A DNA stretch of 64,000 nucleotides from Stenotrophomonas sp. SAM-B (GTDB lineage: Bacteria > Pseudomonadota > Gammaproteobacteria > Xanthomonadales > Xanthomonadaceae), in the NCBI RefSeq assembly GCF_013387485.1, contig NZ_JABBXB010000006.1, forward strand, positions 62,001 through 126,000. The letters are read 5' to 3'. Position 1 is the stretch's first letter, and every line of letters starts with the position of its first letter. This document shows positions 42,323-51,234 of this stretch, one piece after another. The translations under genes and the position numbers were made by a program. The notes under the pieces are model-generated. The model did no database searches. It saw only the letters and a program-made list of their open reading frames with translations, and was not told the DNA's origin.

Positions 42323-42348
42323 GTGCCGACCAACGGTCGGCACCTACC
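42323..42348 (-). repeat. REP/SMAG-like palindrome
   Basis: A perfect 9-bp palindrome, GTGCCGACC AAC GGTCGGCAC, followed by CTACC. Between the convergent trmL and glutaryl-CoA dehydrogenase genes. Confidence 0.78.
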
Positions 42349-42351
42349 GGC

Positions 42352-43515
42352 TCAAAACGCGTTGATCCCGGTCAGCTCGCGCCCGATCACCAACTGGTGC
42401 ACGGTCTCGGTGCCCTCGTAGGTGATCACCGATTCCAGATTGAGCGCGTGCCGGATCGCGACGTGCTCGGTAGTGATGCCGGCGCCGCCGAGCAGGTCGC
42501 GGCACTCGCGCGCGATGTCGATGGCCATGCGGCAGTTGTTCCACTTGGCCAGGCTGACCTGCTGCGGCTGCAGCTGCCCGGCGTCCTTCAGGCGCCCCAG
42601 CTGCAATGCCAGCAACTGCGCGGTGGTGATCCGCCGCGCCATGTCGGCCAGCTTGATCTGCGCGCTCTGCGTGGCGGCCACCGGCCGGCCGAACAGCACG
42701 CGCTGCTTGGTGTAGGCCAGTGCTTCATCCAGGCAGGCCACCGCGGCGCCGATCGGGCCCCAGCTGATCCCGTAGCGTGCCTGGTTCAAGCAGCCCAGCG
42801 GACCCTTCAGGCCCTGCACGTTCGGCAACCGGTTACGGTCGGGCACGCGCACGTTGTCGAAGAACAGCGCACCGGTGAGCGAGGCGCGCAGGCTCATCTT
42901 GTGCTTGATCTCCTGCGTGCTGAACCCGGCCATGCCCTTTTCCAGCACGAAGCCCTGGATGCCATCCTCGGTATGCGCCCAGATGATCGCGATATCCGCC
43001 ACCGGCCCGCTGGTGATCCACATCTTGCTGCCGTTGATCACCCAGTCACTGCCGTCGCGCACCGCGCGGGTCTTCATCGCCGCCGGATCGGAGCCGCCGT
43101 GCGCCTCGGTCAGGCCGAAGCAGCCGATCACCGTGCCGGTGGCCATGTCCGGCAACCAGCGCACGCGCTGTTCTTCGCTACCGTAGGCGTAGATCGGGTA
43201 CATGCACAGCGAACTCTGCACCGAGACGAAACTGCGCAGGCCCGAATCGCCGCGCTCCAGTTCCTGGCAGATCAAGCCATAGCTCACCGCGTTCAGTCCG
43301 CCGCCGCCGTACTGCTCGGGCAGGCTGGAGCCGAGCAGGCCGAGCGAGGCGATTTCCGGGATCAACTCATCCGGGAAACGTCCGTCGTCGAAGGCATCGC
43401 CGATGATCGGCAGCACCCGCGTATCGGTGAAGCGCGCCACCGTTGCCTGCACCGCGCGCTCCTCCTCGCTGAGCAGCGAACGGATATCGAACAGATCGAA
43501 CGGATTCAGTGACAT
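42352..43515 (-). CDS. gcdH: Glutaryl-CoA dehydrogenase
   Basis: A 387-residue FAD enzyme that oxidises and decarboxylates glutaryl-CoA to crotonyl-CoA in lysine/tryptophan breakdown. The catalytic Glu367 is in TYEGTETVH, and Arg94 in SGLRSFVSVQSSL matches the substrate-carboxylate Arg94 of human GCDH. NQARYGISWG is a further hallmark. ATG 43515 is used; a Met 21 codons upstream begins a Thr/Ser-rich stretch unlike the family. Divergent from ETF:QO at 43.8 kb, the likely endpoint of its electrons. Confidence 0.95.
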   Translation of the reverse strand: MSLNPFDLFDIRSLLSEEERAVQATVARFTDTRVLPIIGDAFDDGRFPDELIPEIASLGLLGSSLPEQYGGGGLNAVSYGLICQELERGDSGLRSFVSVQSSLCMYPIYAYGSEEQRVRWLPDMATGTVIGCFGLTEAHGGSDPAAMKTRAVRDGSDWVINGSKMWITSGPVADIAIIWAHTEDGIQGFVLEKGMAGFSTQEIKHKMSLRASLTGALFFDNVRVPDRNRLPNVQGLKGPLGCLNQARYGISWGPIGAAVACLDEALAYTKQRVLFGRPVAATQSAQIKLADMARRITTAQLLALQLGRLKDAGQLQPQQVSLAKWNNCRMAIDIARECRDLLGGAGITTEHVAIRHALNLESVITYEGTETVHQLVIGRELTGINAF

Positions 43516-43800
43516 GGCATCCCGGCAGGTGGCGGTGGAACAGGCCCCCATTGTGGTCGTTGTCGTGGAATGGGCCAAGGGACGCGGCGACTACCGGCAC
43601 GCACGCGGCGTGCTGCGCCGCACCATCAGCGTGCCGGACACGCGGCGACACCGCTGTCATCGTCGGCGATCTAGGCTTAAATGCGCCGGGCCGGTACTCT
43701 GGCGCACTGATCCAACCGTTTCGCCGTGGTGTGACACGCGCGATTCCCAGGCAACCGCCGCCCGTTCAACCGCGGCACTACCCAAGAGTTACGCAGCCCC

Positions 43801-45477
43801 ATGAGCGAAGAAATCAACGTCCTGCCCCCGCGTGAAGTGATGGAATTCGATGTGGTGATCGTGGGTGGTGGCCCTGCCGGCCTGGCCACCGCGATCCGGC
43901 TGCGCCAGCGCGCCATCGAGGCCGGCCGCGAGCTGTCGGTGTGCATCCTGGAAAAGGGCTCCGAACCCGGCGCGCACATCCTGTCCGGTGCGGTGATGGA
44001 CCCGCGCGCGCTGACCGAACTGTTCCCGGACTGGGCCGAGCGCGGCGCGCCGCTGAAGCAGAAGGTCACCCGCGACGAATTCCTGTTCCTCAATGAGACG
44101 GGCGCGCGCAGCACGCCCAACGCGCTGCTGCCGGAGTGCTTCCACAACGAGGGCAACTACATCGTCAGCCTCGGCGAAGTGACCCGCTGGCTGGCGCAGC
44201 AGGCCGAGGCGCTGGAAGTGGCGATCTTCCCCGGCTTCCCGGCGGCGGAAGTGCTGTACAGCGACGACGGCGCGGTGATCGGCGTGGCGACCGGCGACAT
44301 GGGCATCGAGAAGAACGGCCAGCCCGGCCCCGCGTTCGAGCGCGGCATGGCGCTGCACGCCAAGTACACGATCTTTGCCGAAGGCTCGCGCGGCCATCTC
44401 GGCCGCCAGCTGATCGCGCGCTTCCAGCTCGATGCCGGCAAGGATCCGCAGGCCTACGGCATCGGCATCAAGGAACTGTGGCAGATCGATCCGGCCAAGC
44501 ACGAACCGGGCCTGGTGGTGCATGCCGCCGGCTGGCCGCTGGACAACGACACCTATGGTGGCGCGTTCCTGTACCACGCCGAAGGCGGCAAGGTCTCGAT
44601 CGGCTATGTGGTCGGCCTGGACTACAAGAACCCGTGGCTGAGCCCGTTCGAAGAGTTCCAGCGCTTCAAGACCCACCCGGATATCCGCAAGCATCTGGAA
44701 GGTGGCAAGCGCATCGGCTATGGCGCCCGCGCGATCACCGCCGGTGGCCTGATGTCGCTGCCCAAGACGGTGTTCCCGGGGGGCGCGCTGGTCGGCTGCG
44801 AGGCCGGCTACCTCAACGTCAGCCGGATCAAGGGCAGCCATGCCGCGCTCAAGACCGGCATGCTCGCCGCCGATGCCGCCTTCGATGCGCTGGTCGCCGA
44901 TCGCCAGCACGATGAGCTGAGCGCGTACCCGCAGGCGTTCGAGGCCAGCTGGCTGCATGCCGAGCTGCTGCAGGCCAAGAACTTCAAGCAATGGTTCAAG
45001 AAGGGCCAGACCGTGGCCGCGCTGATGACCGGTGTCGAACAGTGGCTGCTGCCCAAGCTCGGCATCCGCAACCCGCCGTGGACGCTGCGCCACAGCACGC
45101 CGGACCACGCGTGCCTCGAACCGGCGTCCAAGCACGCCAAGATCACCTATCCCAAGCCGGATGGCGTGCTCACCTTCGACCGGCTCAGTTCGGTGTTCCT
45201 GAGCAGCACCAACCACGCCGAAGACCAGCCCGGCCACCTCACGCTCAAGGACCCCAGCGTGCCGGTGCGCATCAACCTGGCCGAGTATGCCGGGCCGGAA
45301 GCACGCTACTGCCCGGCCGGCGTGTATGAGTTCGTCGGCAGCGACGGGCATGAGCAGCTGCAGATCAATGCGCAGAACTGCGTGCACTGCAAGACCTGCG
45401 ACATCAAGGACCCGACCCAGAACATCGTGTGGGTCGCGCCGCAGGGCGGCGGCGGACCGAACTACTCGGGCATGTGA
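43801..45477 (+). CDS. etfD: Electron transfer flavoprotein:ubiquinone oxidoreductase
   Basis: A 558-residue membrane-associated flavoprotein that moves electrons from ETF to the quinone pool. The FAD-binding motif VIVGGGPAGLATA is at residues about 19-31. The C terminus has a 4Fe-4S ferredoxin-like site (CVHCKTCDIKDPTQNIVW), and GAHILSGAVMDPRAL belongs to the family. It is the acceptor system for isovaleryl- and glutaryl-CoA dehydrogenases in this window. The ETF genes themselves are not here. Confidence 0.96.
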   Translation: MSEEINVLPPREVMEFDVVIVGGGPAGLATAIRLRQRAIEAGRELSVCILEKGSEPGAHILSGAVMDPRALTELFPDWAERGAPLKQKVTRDEFLFLNETGARSTPNALLPECFHNEGNYIVSLGEVTRWLAQQAEALEVAIFPGFPAAEVLYSDDGAVIGVATGDMGIEKNGQPGPAFERGMALHAKYTIFAEGSRGHLGRQLIARFQLDAGKDPQAYGIGIKELWQIDPAKHEPGLVVHAAGWPLDNDTYGGAFLYHAEGGKVSIGYVVGLDYKNPWLSPFEEFQRFKTHPDIRKHLEGGKRIGYGARAITAGGLMSLPKTVFPGGALVGCEAGYLNVSRIKGSHAALKTGMLAADAAFDALVADRQHDELSAYPQAFEASWLHAELLQAKNFKQWFKKGQTVAALMTGVEQWLLPKLGIRNPPWTLRHSTPDHACLEPASKHAKITYPKPDGVLTFDRLSSVFLSSTNHAEDQPGHLTLKDPSVPVRINLAEYAGPEARYCPAGVYEFVGSDGHEQLQINAQNCVHCKTCDIKDPTQNIVWVAPQGGGGPNYSGM

Positions 45478-45484
45478 CCGGCAT

Positions 45485-45509
45485 GGCCTGCGACCACCGG
45501 TCGCAGGCC
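45485..45509. terminator. Perfect hairpin downstream of etfD
   Basis: An 11-bp perfect stem (GGCCTGCGACC / GGTCGCAGGCC) with a 3-base loop, eight bases after the etfD stop. No T-run follows, so it may be a weak terminator or a mutated REP element. Confidence 0.5.
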
Positions 45510-45575
45510 GTCGGGCGCGGCAGGCACCGCCGCACTGGCTATCCTGATCGTCCTGCCGGACATCTCCGCTGCGCC

Positions 45576-45965
45576 ATGCCCCCTGCGTTCCGATCCCCCC
45601 TGCCGTTGCTGGTCTGCCTCGTGCTGACCGCGTGCGCGCGCACCCCGCAGACGCCGGAACAGGCCCATCAGCAGGCTCTGCAGCGCGCGTTCGCGATCTG
45701 CGCCGGCTGCCACACGGTCAGCGCCGGTGGCGTGCACCGCTTCGGTCCGAACCTGCATGGCGTGATCGGCCGCCGTGCCGGCAGCGTCGCGGGCTACCCC
45801 TACTCCAACGCGATGCGGGAGGCCGGGCTGACCTGGAACGAACAGACTCTGGATGCCTTCCTGCGCTCGCCTGCGCAGGTGGTGCCGGGTACCCGCATGG
45901 TCAACGCCACCGTCGACCCGGAGCGTCGGCGCCAGGTGATCGAATACCTGCAGCAGCAGCGCTGA
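45576..45965 (+). CDS. Class I cytochrome c lipoprotein
   Basis: A 129-residue monoheme cytochrome c. The lipoprotein signal is MPPAFRSPLPLLVCLVLTAC, and the heme site is CAGCH. The sequence FGPNLHGVIGRRAGSVAGYPYS is typical of small class I (c550/c2-like) cytochromes; the axial Met lies in GTRMV. Anchored in the periplasm, it may serve respiration. The neighbouring etfD is only loosely connected (98 bases away). Confidence 0.9.
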   Translation: MPPAFRSPLPLLVCLVLTACARTPQTPEQAHQQALQRAFAICAGCHTVSAGGVHRFGPNLHGVIGRRAGSVAGYPYSNAMREAGLTWNEQTLDAFLRSPAQVVPGTRMVNATVDPERRRQVIEYLQQQR

Positions 45966-45980
45966 TCGTCCTGGTGGCGC

Positions 45981-48900
45981 TCAGGACGCCTGCAGCTGCA
46001 CAAGGTAATCGCGCAGCGCGGTATCGAACGCGCTGACCGCCACGGCGTGCACCGCCACGCCGTCTTCGTCCACGCGGTCCATCAGGCCTCGCGCCTGGAC
46101 CGCCAGCGCGTCCGCACCCAGCGTTGCCAGGCCGCCCACCATCCGGTGCAGCACCTCCACCAGCGCGGGCCCTGCCCGCTCATGCAGCGCCGCCTGCAGC
46201 TGCACCAGATCGTCGGCAGACGTCGTGCACAGGCCCTCGATCAACACGTCCGCCACATGCGCTGATCCAAACCGCCGCACAAGGGCGGCGCGGTCGGGCG
46301 GCGCGTCGGTGACGCCCGATGCATCCGGTGCGGCTGACGGGGTCGGCGGTACCTCGGGCAACCACTGCAGCAGTGCCTCACGCAACGTGGCCAACGCCAC
46401 CGGCTTGATGAGCAGGTCATCGATGCCGGCCTCGCGGCAGCGTTGCAGATCGTTCCCCATCGTGCTGGCGGTCAGCGCGATCACCGGCATCCGGGCGCTG
46501 CCGCGGTCACGCTCCTGGTCGCGGATCCGCCGGGTCATGGCGTAGCCGTCCATGACCGGCATCCGGCAATCGGTGAGGACCAGATCGAAGCGGGTGCGCG
46601 CGAGCAGCGCCAGCGCCTGTTCGCCGTTCTCGGCCAGGACGTGCGGCAGGCCGAGCTGCTGCATGCGCCAGCCCATCACCGCCTGGTTGGTGGGATGGTC
46701 CTCGACGATCAGTATCCGCCGCTGCAGCAGCGCGGCGGGCAACGGCAGCACCTGCGCCTGTTCTTCGGCGGCGCCAGGCTGCTCGTCGATCGGCACGGTG
46801 GGCAGGGTCAGGTGCACCTCCACGCAGGTGCCTTCACCCGGTGCGCTGTGCAGCATCAGGGTGCCGTGCATCAGTGCCACCAGCCGCTGGCAGATGCTCA
46901 GGCCCAGACCGGTGCCGCCGTACTGGCGGCTGGTCGCCGCGTCGGCCTGTGCGAACGGTGCGAACAGGCGCTCGCGCTGCGCGGGCGAAATGCCGATGCC
47001 GGTGTCGCGCACGGTCAGGCGCAGCCGCTGTGCGCCCTCGGCATCGGTATCGAGCACCCCCAGCGCGATGCCGACCTCTCCTGCGTGGGTGAACTTGATG
47101 GCGTTGCTGAGCAGGTTGAAGGCGATCTGGCGCAGACGCAGGCCGTCGACCAGATGCATGGGCGCCACGTCATCGTCGATCTGGATCTGCAGGTCCAGTC
47201 CCTTGGCCACCGCCTGCGGAGCGAGCAGCTGCTGCACATTGCCGAGCAACGCACGCAGCGCGACCGGATGCGGCTGCAGCGACAGCGCACCGGCCTCGAT
47301 CCTGGAGTAGTCCAGCAGGTCGTCGAGAATCTGCCGCAGCATCTGCGCCGAGTCTTCGATAACGCCGATGATGCGGCGCTGCTCCCCGTCCAGCGAGGTA
47401 TGCGAGAGCACCTCCATCATGCCCAGCACGCCCGACATCGGCGTGCGGATCTCATGGCTCATCGTGGCCAGGAACTCGGATTTCGCGGCCGTGGCGCGCT
47501 CGGCGACGGCCTTGGCCAACGCCAGCGCATCGGCCTGCGCGCGCGCCTCGGTGACATCCACCCAATAGCCGCTCCACAGCAGTGCACCATCCTCGGCGTC
47601 GTAGGGCAGCGCGCGCGAGCGCACCCAGCGCAACGTGCCCCGCGGGGAGGTGCGGAATTCCATGTCCAACGGGGTGAGGTCGCGTGCGGCGCGCTCCATG
47701 GCCTGGCGGACACCGGCGCGGTCGCGCTCGTCGATGCGGTCCATCAGCGCGCTTTCATCGGCCATGGCTTCGGCGGCGGTGACCCCGAACAGCGCTTCGG
47801 TGTCACCGGCGATGTACGGCAGGGACAACCTGCCGTCGCGCTCGCGACGTCCCTGGTAGACGATCGCCGGCAGGTTGTCGGTGACCTCCGCCAGCCGCTG
47901 CTCGACCCGCCTGCGCATCGCCACTTCCCCACGCAGGCGCCAGTGGCCCCAGCCATGCACCAGCAGCGCGGTCAGCAGCACCAGCGCCAGCGGCACCGCC
48001 CAGCCCGCGATCGCGCGCCAGTCCAGATCGCTGCGGTACTCGGCCGTGAGCCAATCGCTGCGGATCGCCTCGTGCTCGCGGGCGCTCATGTTGACCAGCA
48101 TCCGGTCGAAGGTCGTGGCCAGCGGTGCGTACTGGCGCTTGACCGCCAGCGACAGCCGGTCGCTGAAGCCGGCCGGCGCGGCCACGTGCAGCTGTGCGGG
48201 ATAATGCTCGCGCACGATCCGGTCGACGATCGCCAGGTTGCCGATGTACGCATCGGCGTCGCCATGGGCCAACCGTGCCAGCGCCAGTTCGGCACTGCGC
48301 GCGGGCACGATGCGGGCGTTCGGCGCCTGTTGCAGGACGTAGCCGCGCAGGCGGTCCGGATCGGTCAGCAGGATGCTGCGCCCATCCAGGTCGCGCACGC
48401 CCAGTACCGAGGGACTGCCCGCGGCGGTGACCACCACGTTGGGGACGGTGATGAAGGGCTGGCTGAACACCCAGTCGTCGCCCAGGTAGCTGGAATCGTT
48501 GGGGATGCCCATGATCGCGTCGACGTCGCCGCGCCGCAGTTGTTCGCGCACATCGAACCAGTCGTGGGCAGGAACCCGGGTCAGCTGCGCACCGACATTG
48601 CGCAGCAGGCGCAGGTACTCGGCCGAGACACCGCTGGGTTGGTCGGCGCTGTCGATGAAGGCCAGCGGCGCCGCATTCGGAGCGAAGGCGAGCCGCAGCG
48701 GCGTCGCCAGCACGCGCTTCTCGGCATTGCCCAGGATCAACTGCGACTGCAGCGACCACGCCGGTGTCTGCAGCCAGCGCCGCCGCAGCCGTTCCCGCTC
48801 GGGCTCTGCCAGCGCGGCCAGCCCCATGTCCAGCGCCTCCGCCAACGGTTGCTTGGCATTGGGCACACCGAAGTGCAGGCGTTCCGGTGCGAGGTCACTG

Positions 48901-49553
48901 GGGCGCAGCAGCGCCACGTCGGTCAGCCGCCGCTCGGCGATCAGCGCAGTGGCGACGTAGGCGTTGCCGATGTACACGTCGGCCTCGCCTTTTCCCACCA
49001 TGGTGAGCGCGGCGGTGGTGTCGTCGGCCACCACGCGGCGGGCGGCGGGAAAGCGCGCGCGTACGTCTTCGCTGGTGACGAACTCGCGCTCAGTGACCAC
49101 GCGCAGGCCGCGCAGATCAGGATCGGCCGACGCCCGCGTATCGCCGGGGCGACCGACCAGCGCCAAAGGGGCATCGGCGTAGGGACGCGTGTAGACCATG
49201 CAGCGGGTGCGGTCGGCGGTGAGGGTGATGTTCATCACCACGTCGACTTCGCCGCGGCACGCCGCATCCAGCACGTCGGTCCAGTCGCGGTACATCCGCA
49301 CCTTCACCTGCACGCCCAGCTGCTGCGCGAGCAGGCTCAGGTAGTCGTAGCCCAGACCGGCAGGCTTGCCATCGCGCAGGGATTCAAACGGCGGCCAGCC
49401 GCTGTCGTACATGCCAAGGATGATGGTAGGGTGCCTGCCAAGCCACTCGCTCTGCCGGGGCGACAAGGCGGGAGGGTTGGCGGCGGAAGCCGACACAACC
49501 CAGGCCATTGCCAGCATGACCAGCACCAGCCAGCGAACGACGTGGGTACGCAT
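45981..49553 (-). CDS. BvgS/EvgS-like hybrid sensor kinase
   Basis: An 1190-residue sensor: signal peptide; two tandem periplasmic substrate-binding (Venus flytrap) domains (about 35-275 and 290-505), membrane helix about 515-535, PAS about 565-680, kinase dimerisation with phospho-acceptor His700 (MSHEIRTPMSGVLG), ATPase (NLLSNAIKFT, GTGLGLSI), receiver (about 940-1060, Asp in LVLTDCRMP) and an Hpt domain with His1136 (VEVLHRMVGGLATLG). This is the BvgS/EvgS layout, which phosphorelays to a LuxR-type regulator. The divergent regulator 74 bases away is the likely partner. Ligands are unknown, probably amino acids or small metabolites. Confidence 0.93.
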   Translation of the reverse strand: MRTHVVRWLVLVMLAMAWVVSASAANPPALSPRQSEWLGRHPTIILGMYDSGWPPFESLRDGKPAGLGYDYLSLLAQQLGVQVKVRMYRDWTDVLDAACRGEVDVVMNITLTADRTRCMVYTRPYADAPLALVGRPGDTRASADPDLRGLRVVTEREFVTSEDVRARFPAARRVVADDTTAALTMVGKGEADVYIGNAYVATALIAERRLTDVALLRPSDLAPERLHFGVPNAKQPLAEALDMGLAALAEPERERLRRRWLQTPAWSLQSQLILGNAEKRVLATPLRLAFAPNAAPLAFIDSADQPSGVSAEYLRLLRNVGAQLTRVPAHDWFDVREQLRRGDVDAIMGIPNDSSYLGDDWVFSQPFITVPNVVVTAAGSPSVLGVRDLDGRSILLTDPDRLRGYVLQQAPNARIVPARSAELALARLAHGDADAYIGNLAIVDRIVREHYPAQLHVAAPAGFSDRLSLAVKRQYAPLATTFDRMLVNMSAREHEAIRSDWLTAEYRSDLDWRAIAGWAVPLALVLLTALLVHGWGHWRLRGEVAMRRRVEQRLAEVTDNLPAIVYQGRRERDGRLSLPYIAGDTEALFGVTAAEAMADESALMDRIDERDRAGVRQAMERAARDLTPLDMEFRTSPRGTLRWVRSRALPYDAEDGALLWSGYWVDVTEARAQADALALAKAVAERATAAKSEFLATMSHEIRTPMSGVLGMMEVLSHTSLDGEQRRIIGVIEDSAQMLRQILDDLLDYSRIEAGALSLQPHPVALRALLGNVQQLLAPQAVAKGLDLQIQIDDDVAPMHLVDGLRLRQIAFNLLSNAIKFTHAGEVGIALGVLDTDAEGAQRLRLTVRDTGIGISPAQRERLFAPFAQADAATSRQYGGTGLGLSICQRLVALMHGTLMLHSAPGEGTCVEVHLTLPTVPIDEQPGAAEEQAQVLPLPAALLQRRILIVEDHPTNQAVMGWRMQQLGLPHVLAENGEQALALLARTRFDLVLTDCRMPVMDGYAMTRRIRDQERDRGSARMPVIALTASTMGNDLQRCREAGIDDLLIKPVALATLREALLQWLPEVPPTPSAAPDASGVTDAPPDRAALVRRFGSAHVADVLIEGLCTTSADDLVQLQAALHERAGPALVEVLHRMVGGLATLGADALAVQARGLMDRVDEDGVAVHAVAVSAFDTALRDYLVQLQAS

Positions 49554-49627
49554 GCTGCCTGATCTCCGTAGAATGATATCCCCATCCCGGCACGGCCCGA
49601 CGGCTGCCTTACAGGCAATACTAGTCC

Positions 49628-50266
49628 ATGACCCTGCGCATTATCATTGCCGATGACCATCCGGTCGTAAGGATCGGCACGAAGGCCGTGATCGAGTCCA
49701 GTGGCGTTGGCCAGGTGGTGGCCGAAGCCAGTACCGTGGCCGAGCTGATGACCGCGCTGTCCGAACATCCGTGCGATGTCCTGGTGACCGATTACTCCAT
49801 GCCCGGCGGCCAGCAGGCGGATGGATTCGCGATGATCGAGATGATCCGCCGCCGCTTTCCCACGTTGCCGGTGCTGATGCTCAGCGTGTCCAACAATCTG
49901 GCGATCCTGCGCATGGTGGTCGCCACCGGTGTGCTGGGCCTGGTCGACAAGACCTCCTCGATGGACGAACTGCCCACCGCGATCCAGACCGTGCAGCGTG
50001 GCATGCCCTACGTCAGCCAGACGCTGAAAGAGCGCATTGACGCGATCGGCACGAACAGCGTGGAAGAAGGCGAGGCCAAACCGCTGTCACCGCGCGAGGT
50101 GGAAGTGCTGCGCCTGCTCGGCAGCGGCATGACGGTCAAGGAGATCGCCATTCATCTACACAAGAGCGTGAGCACCATCAGCCGCCAGAAAGGCGATGCG
50201 ATGTTGAAGCTCGGCCTGAAGGGCGATGCCGAGCTGTTCGATTACCTGCGCGACGGCGAACGCTGA
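49628..50266 (+). CDS. LuxR/NarL-type response regulator (partner of the BvgS-like kinase)
   Basis: A 212-residue regulator. Receiver domain 1-120 with the acidic pair in IADDHP, phospho-acceptor Asp55 (VTDYSMPG) and Lys in VDKTSS; C-terminal LuxR helix-turn-helix about 145-205 (LSPREVEVLRLLGSG, KSVSTISRQKG). Divergent from the BvgS-like gene, with 74 bases between, so both can be controlled together. It is BvgA/EvgA-like in type. Target genes unknown. Confidence 0.92.
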   Translation: MTLRIIIADDHPVVRIGTKAVIESSGVGQVVAEASTVAELMTALSEHPCDVLVTDYSMPGGQQADGFAMIEMIRRRFPTLPVLMLSVSNNLAILRMVVATGVLGLVDKTSSMDELPTAIQTVQRGMPYVSQTLKERIDAIGTNSVEEGEAKPLSPREVEVLRLLGSGMTVKEIAIHLHKSVSTISRQKGDAMLKLGLKGDAELFDYLRDGER

Positions 50267-50326
50267 TCGCCGCCGTCCGCTGACGGCGTGGCGACTATCA
50301 ACCCGCCATCCCTCGTGAAACCATGG

Positions 50327-51058
50327 CTACAATCGCTGTGCGGAAAACAGGACCATCATCGGACGCTCCCCCTCTTCTGCAAGCGCTGGGTTAGCGTCAA
50401 TCTGCTCCGCAGTCGGCCCCCACTCATTGACGTGGCGGATGGCAAAGCCGGCGGCAATCAACGCGTTCAATGTCGTGCTCAATGTCCGGTGATACTTCAC
50501 CACCCCGTCAGCCAGCCAGTTGCTGACGCGCTGGCCTTCGTTCTGGTAATTATTGACCGCCCAAGAACGCTGACCTTCTTCATCGGTGAGCCAACCCTGA
50601 CGTGGTGAGCACGTATAGATCGGGTGCTCCACCGTGAAGACAAACCAACCGCCAGGCGGCAGAGCCTGATGGATGGAAGCAAACAGCGGGCCGATGTCCG
50701 GAAGGTAGTGCAGCGTCAGTTGGCTGTAGACCACGTCGAACGCCTGGCTCGGCAGTACGAGCTCCTCCAGATCGCCACGCTGGTAGCTGATGTCGATGTC
50801 GTCGGTGAGCTCTCGGGCTCGTGCGAGCATTTTTTCGGACAAGTCGATACCGAGCACCTTGGCGGCTCCTGCGGCTCGTGCCCTGCGGCAGAACCAACCG
50901 TATCCACAGCCAAGGTCCAGGACCCGTTTTCCCGTCAGCACAGGAAGCATAGCTTGGATGGCCGGCCACTCGGGAGCGGCCTCCAGACCGAACTGCGAGC
51001 GCGGCAGTCGGGCATAGCCATCAAAAAAGGCCTGATTGTCGTAGATGTTCTGGGACAC
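50327..51058 (-). CDS. Class I SAM-dependent methyltransferase
   Basis: A 243-residue methyltransferase. The SAM loop is VLDLGCGYGW, followed by the acidic ribose site (GIDLSEKML) and the post-I motif FDVVYSQLTLHYLPD. Proteins of this type methylate small molecules; the target is not predictable. Starts at GTG 51058 with GGAG seven bases upstream and the first residues SQNIYDNQAFFDGYARL typical of the family; the in-frame stretch above is not conserved-looking. Sits between two signalling units and shows no clear link to them. Confidence 0.87.
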   Translation of the reverse strand: MSQNIYDNQAFFDGYARLPRSQFGLEAAPEWPAIQAMLPVLTGKRVLDLGCGYGWFCRRARAAGAAKVLGIDLSEKMLARARELTDDIDISYQRGDLEELVLPSQAFDVVYSQLTLHYLPDIGPLFASIHQALPPGGWFVFTVEHPIYTCSPRQGWLTDEEGQRSWAVNNYQNEGQRVSNWLADGVVKYHRTLSTTLNALIAAGFAIRHVNEWGPTAEQIDANPALAEEGERPMMVLFSAQRL

Positions 51059-51234
51059 GCTGGACTCCGAATCGAATTCAATTCTAAAACCGGTCAACGC
51101 CACAGGAAACACCCTTATTGGCCGTTCAGCCCCGTCTGGCCGGAGCTGAACGGACATGCCGACCTCCGCGTGAGGAGACGGCCTTTAAGGATTGGCTGAT
51201 GGAGTGGCTTGATGCGTCTCCATAGCATGCTTTC

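Noticed and set aside
46443..49562. 1039-codon open frame antisense to the BvgS-like kinase
   Set aside because: Low-complexity His/Gln/Arg-rich translation with no domain, exactly opposite a well-supported kinase.
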